From positions 1-5,378 of the forward strand of contig CALWKT010000106.1 in assembly GCA_944381335.1 (NCBI GenBank): DNA of 5,378 bases, read 5' to 3'. This DNA is from an uncultured Christensenellaceae bacterium (GTDB taxonomy: Bacteria; Bacillota_A; Clostridia; Christensenellales; UBA3700). Below are positions 5,083 through 5,378 of the stretch, piece after piece. A model generated the notes under the pieces. The model had not been told where the DNA came from and did no database searches. It saw only the letters and a list, made by a program, of their open reading frames with translations. The stretch's first letter is position 1. Each line of letters opens with the position of its first letter. The translations under genes were made by a program, and so were the position numbers.

Positions 5083-5378
5083 TCATTTTGTACCCGCAGA
5101 AATCACCGCCTGACACAGCTTGGCGATCAGCGTGTTGTCCGTTATCTCAGACAGATCGAAGTCTATATCCCCGAACACGTAGAACGGCACGTCGGCTTTT
5201 GAATGGCTTCCTTTAGTATACATATCGTCTGAAAGCCGATCCGCAGTTTCTCCGTTGTACTGCAGACCGCCCGTCTCGTGGTCAGCTGTCACGATGACTA
5301 TCGTATTGCCTATCCTTTCGGCGTACTCAACCACGGCTTTTATCGCGTTGTCGTAAGCTTTGACGTGTTCTATCGCTC
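5083..5378 (-). CDS. Alkaline phosphatase (PhoA-type), C-terminal part, cut by the window edge
   Basis: The last 98 codons of a metal-dependent phosphomonoesterase are present; the start and the nucleophilic serine lie beyond 5378. The fragment reads AIEHVKAYDNAIKAVVEYAE, then NTIVIVTADHETGGL, where the Asp and His of TADHE (5278-5283) are the family's metal ligands. SHSKADVPFYVFG carries the His (5203-5205) matching the later zinc ligand. It ends with ITDNTLIAKLCQAVISAG, the usual closing helix. Such enzymes act outside the cytoplasm and release phosphate from many esters; any signal peptide is out of view. A GTG at 5334 is only an internal valine, not the start, since clear family sequence continues upstream of it. 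It is convergent with the AraC-type gene, shares that gene's terminator and has no visible functional link to the redox operon. Confidence 0.93.
   Translation of the reverse strand, partial: AIEHVKAYDNAIKAVVEYAERIGNTIVIVTADHETGGLQYNGETADRLSDDMYTKGSHSKADVPFYVFGDIDFDLSEITDNTLIAKLCQAVISAGTK

Noticed and set aside
1..5378. CRISPR array, insertion sequence, attachment site, tRNA or rRNA
   Set aside because: I saw no regularly spaced repeats, no transposase or integrase motifs, no terminal repeats flanking the operon and no tRNA-like cloverleaf on either strand.

Overview
The window looks like part of a chromosome from an anaerobic Firmicute, probably an uncultured Clostridia-type gut bacterium. 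The hints are strong purine-rich Shine-Dalgarno sites (AAAAGGAGG, GAGGGAGGG), a TTGACA-type promoter, compact stem/T-tract terminators flanked by A-runs, mid-range GC with a preference for C or G at third codon positions, and the protein families present. This placement is inferred from style; no marker gene is present.

Layout, left to right. Positions 1-440 hold one doubtful small + strand ORF (a possible membrane protein without a clean start codon), an inverted repeat and little else. A bidirectional terminator (about 435-468) separates it from a three-gene operon on the - strand that fills 482-3784. In transcription order the operon is a TetR-family repressor (3784-3203), a CrtI/RetSat-like FAD-dependent oxidoreductase (3164-1641), and a flavin reductase with a C-terminal plant-type [2Fe-2S] ferredoxin domain (1636-482). 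The last two genes are 4 nt apart, and the ribosome binding site of the second lies inside the end of the first. The operon promoter (3812-3840) is bracketed by an inverted repeat, TTAACCGT/ACGGTTAA, the natural candidate for the TetR operator. A divergent + strand AraC-family regulator (4025-4881) starts 240 nt away. It carries a single-base frameshift between its two helix-turn-helix motifs, so it is either a pseudogene or a sequence error. A second bidirectional terminator (about 4907-4941) lies between it and the convergent 3' end of an alkaline phosphatase gene (5083 to beyond the right edge, - strand).

Working model: the operon is a self-regulated redox module. The reductase would take electrons from NAD(P)H through its flavin and [2Fe-2S] centre and pass them to the FAD of the CrtI-like enzyme. 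That enzyme would then saturate a hydrophobic polyene, isoprenoid, retinoid or steroid-like substrate whose presence the TetR protein senses. No carotenoid synthesis gene (such as crtB) lies in the window, so a desaturase in a pigment pathway is not the favoured reading. The families are clear from motifs; the electron-transfer pairing and the substrate are inference.
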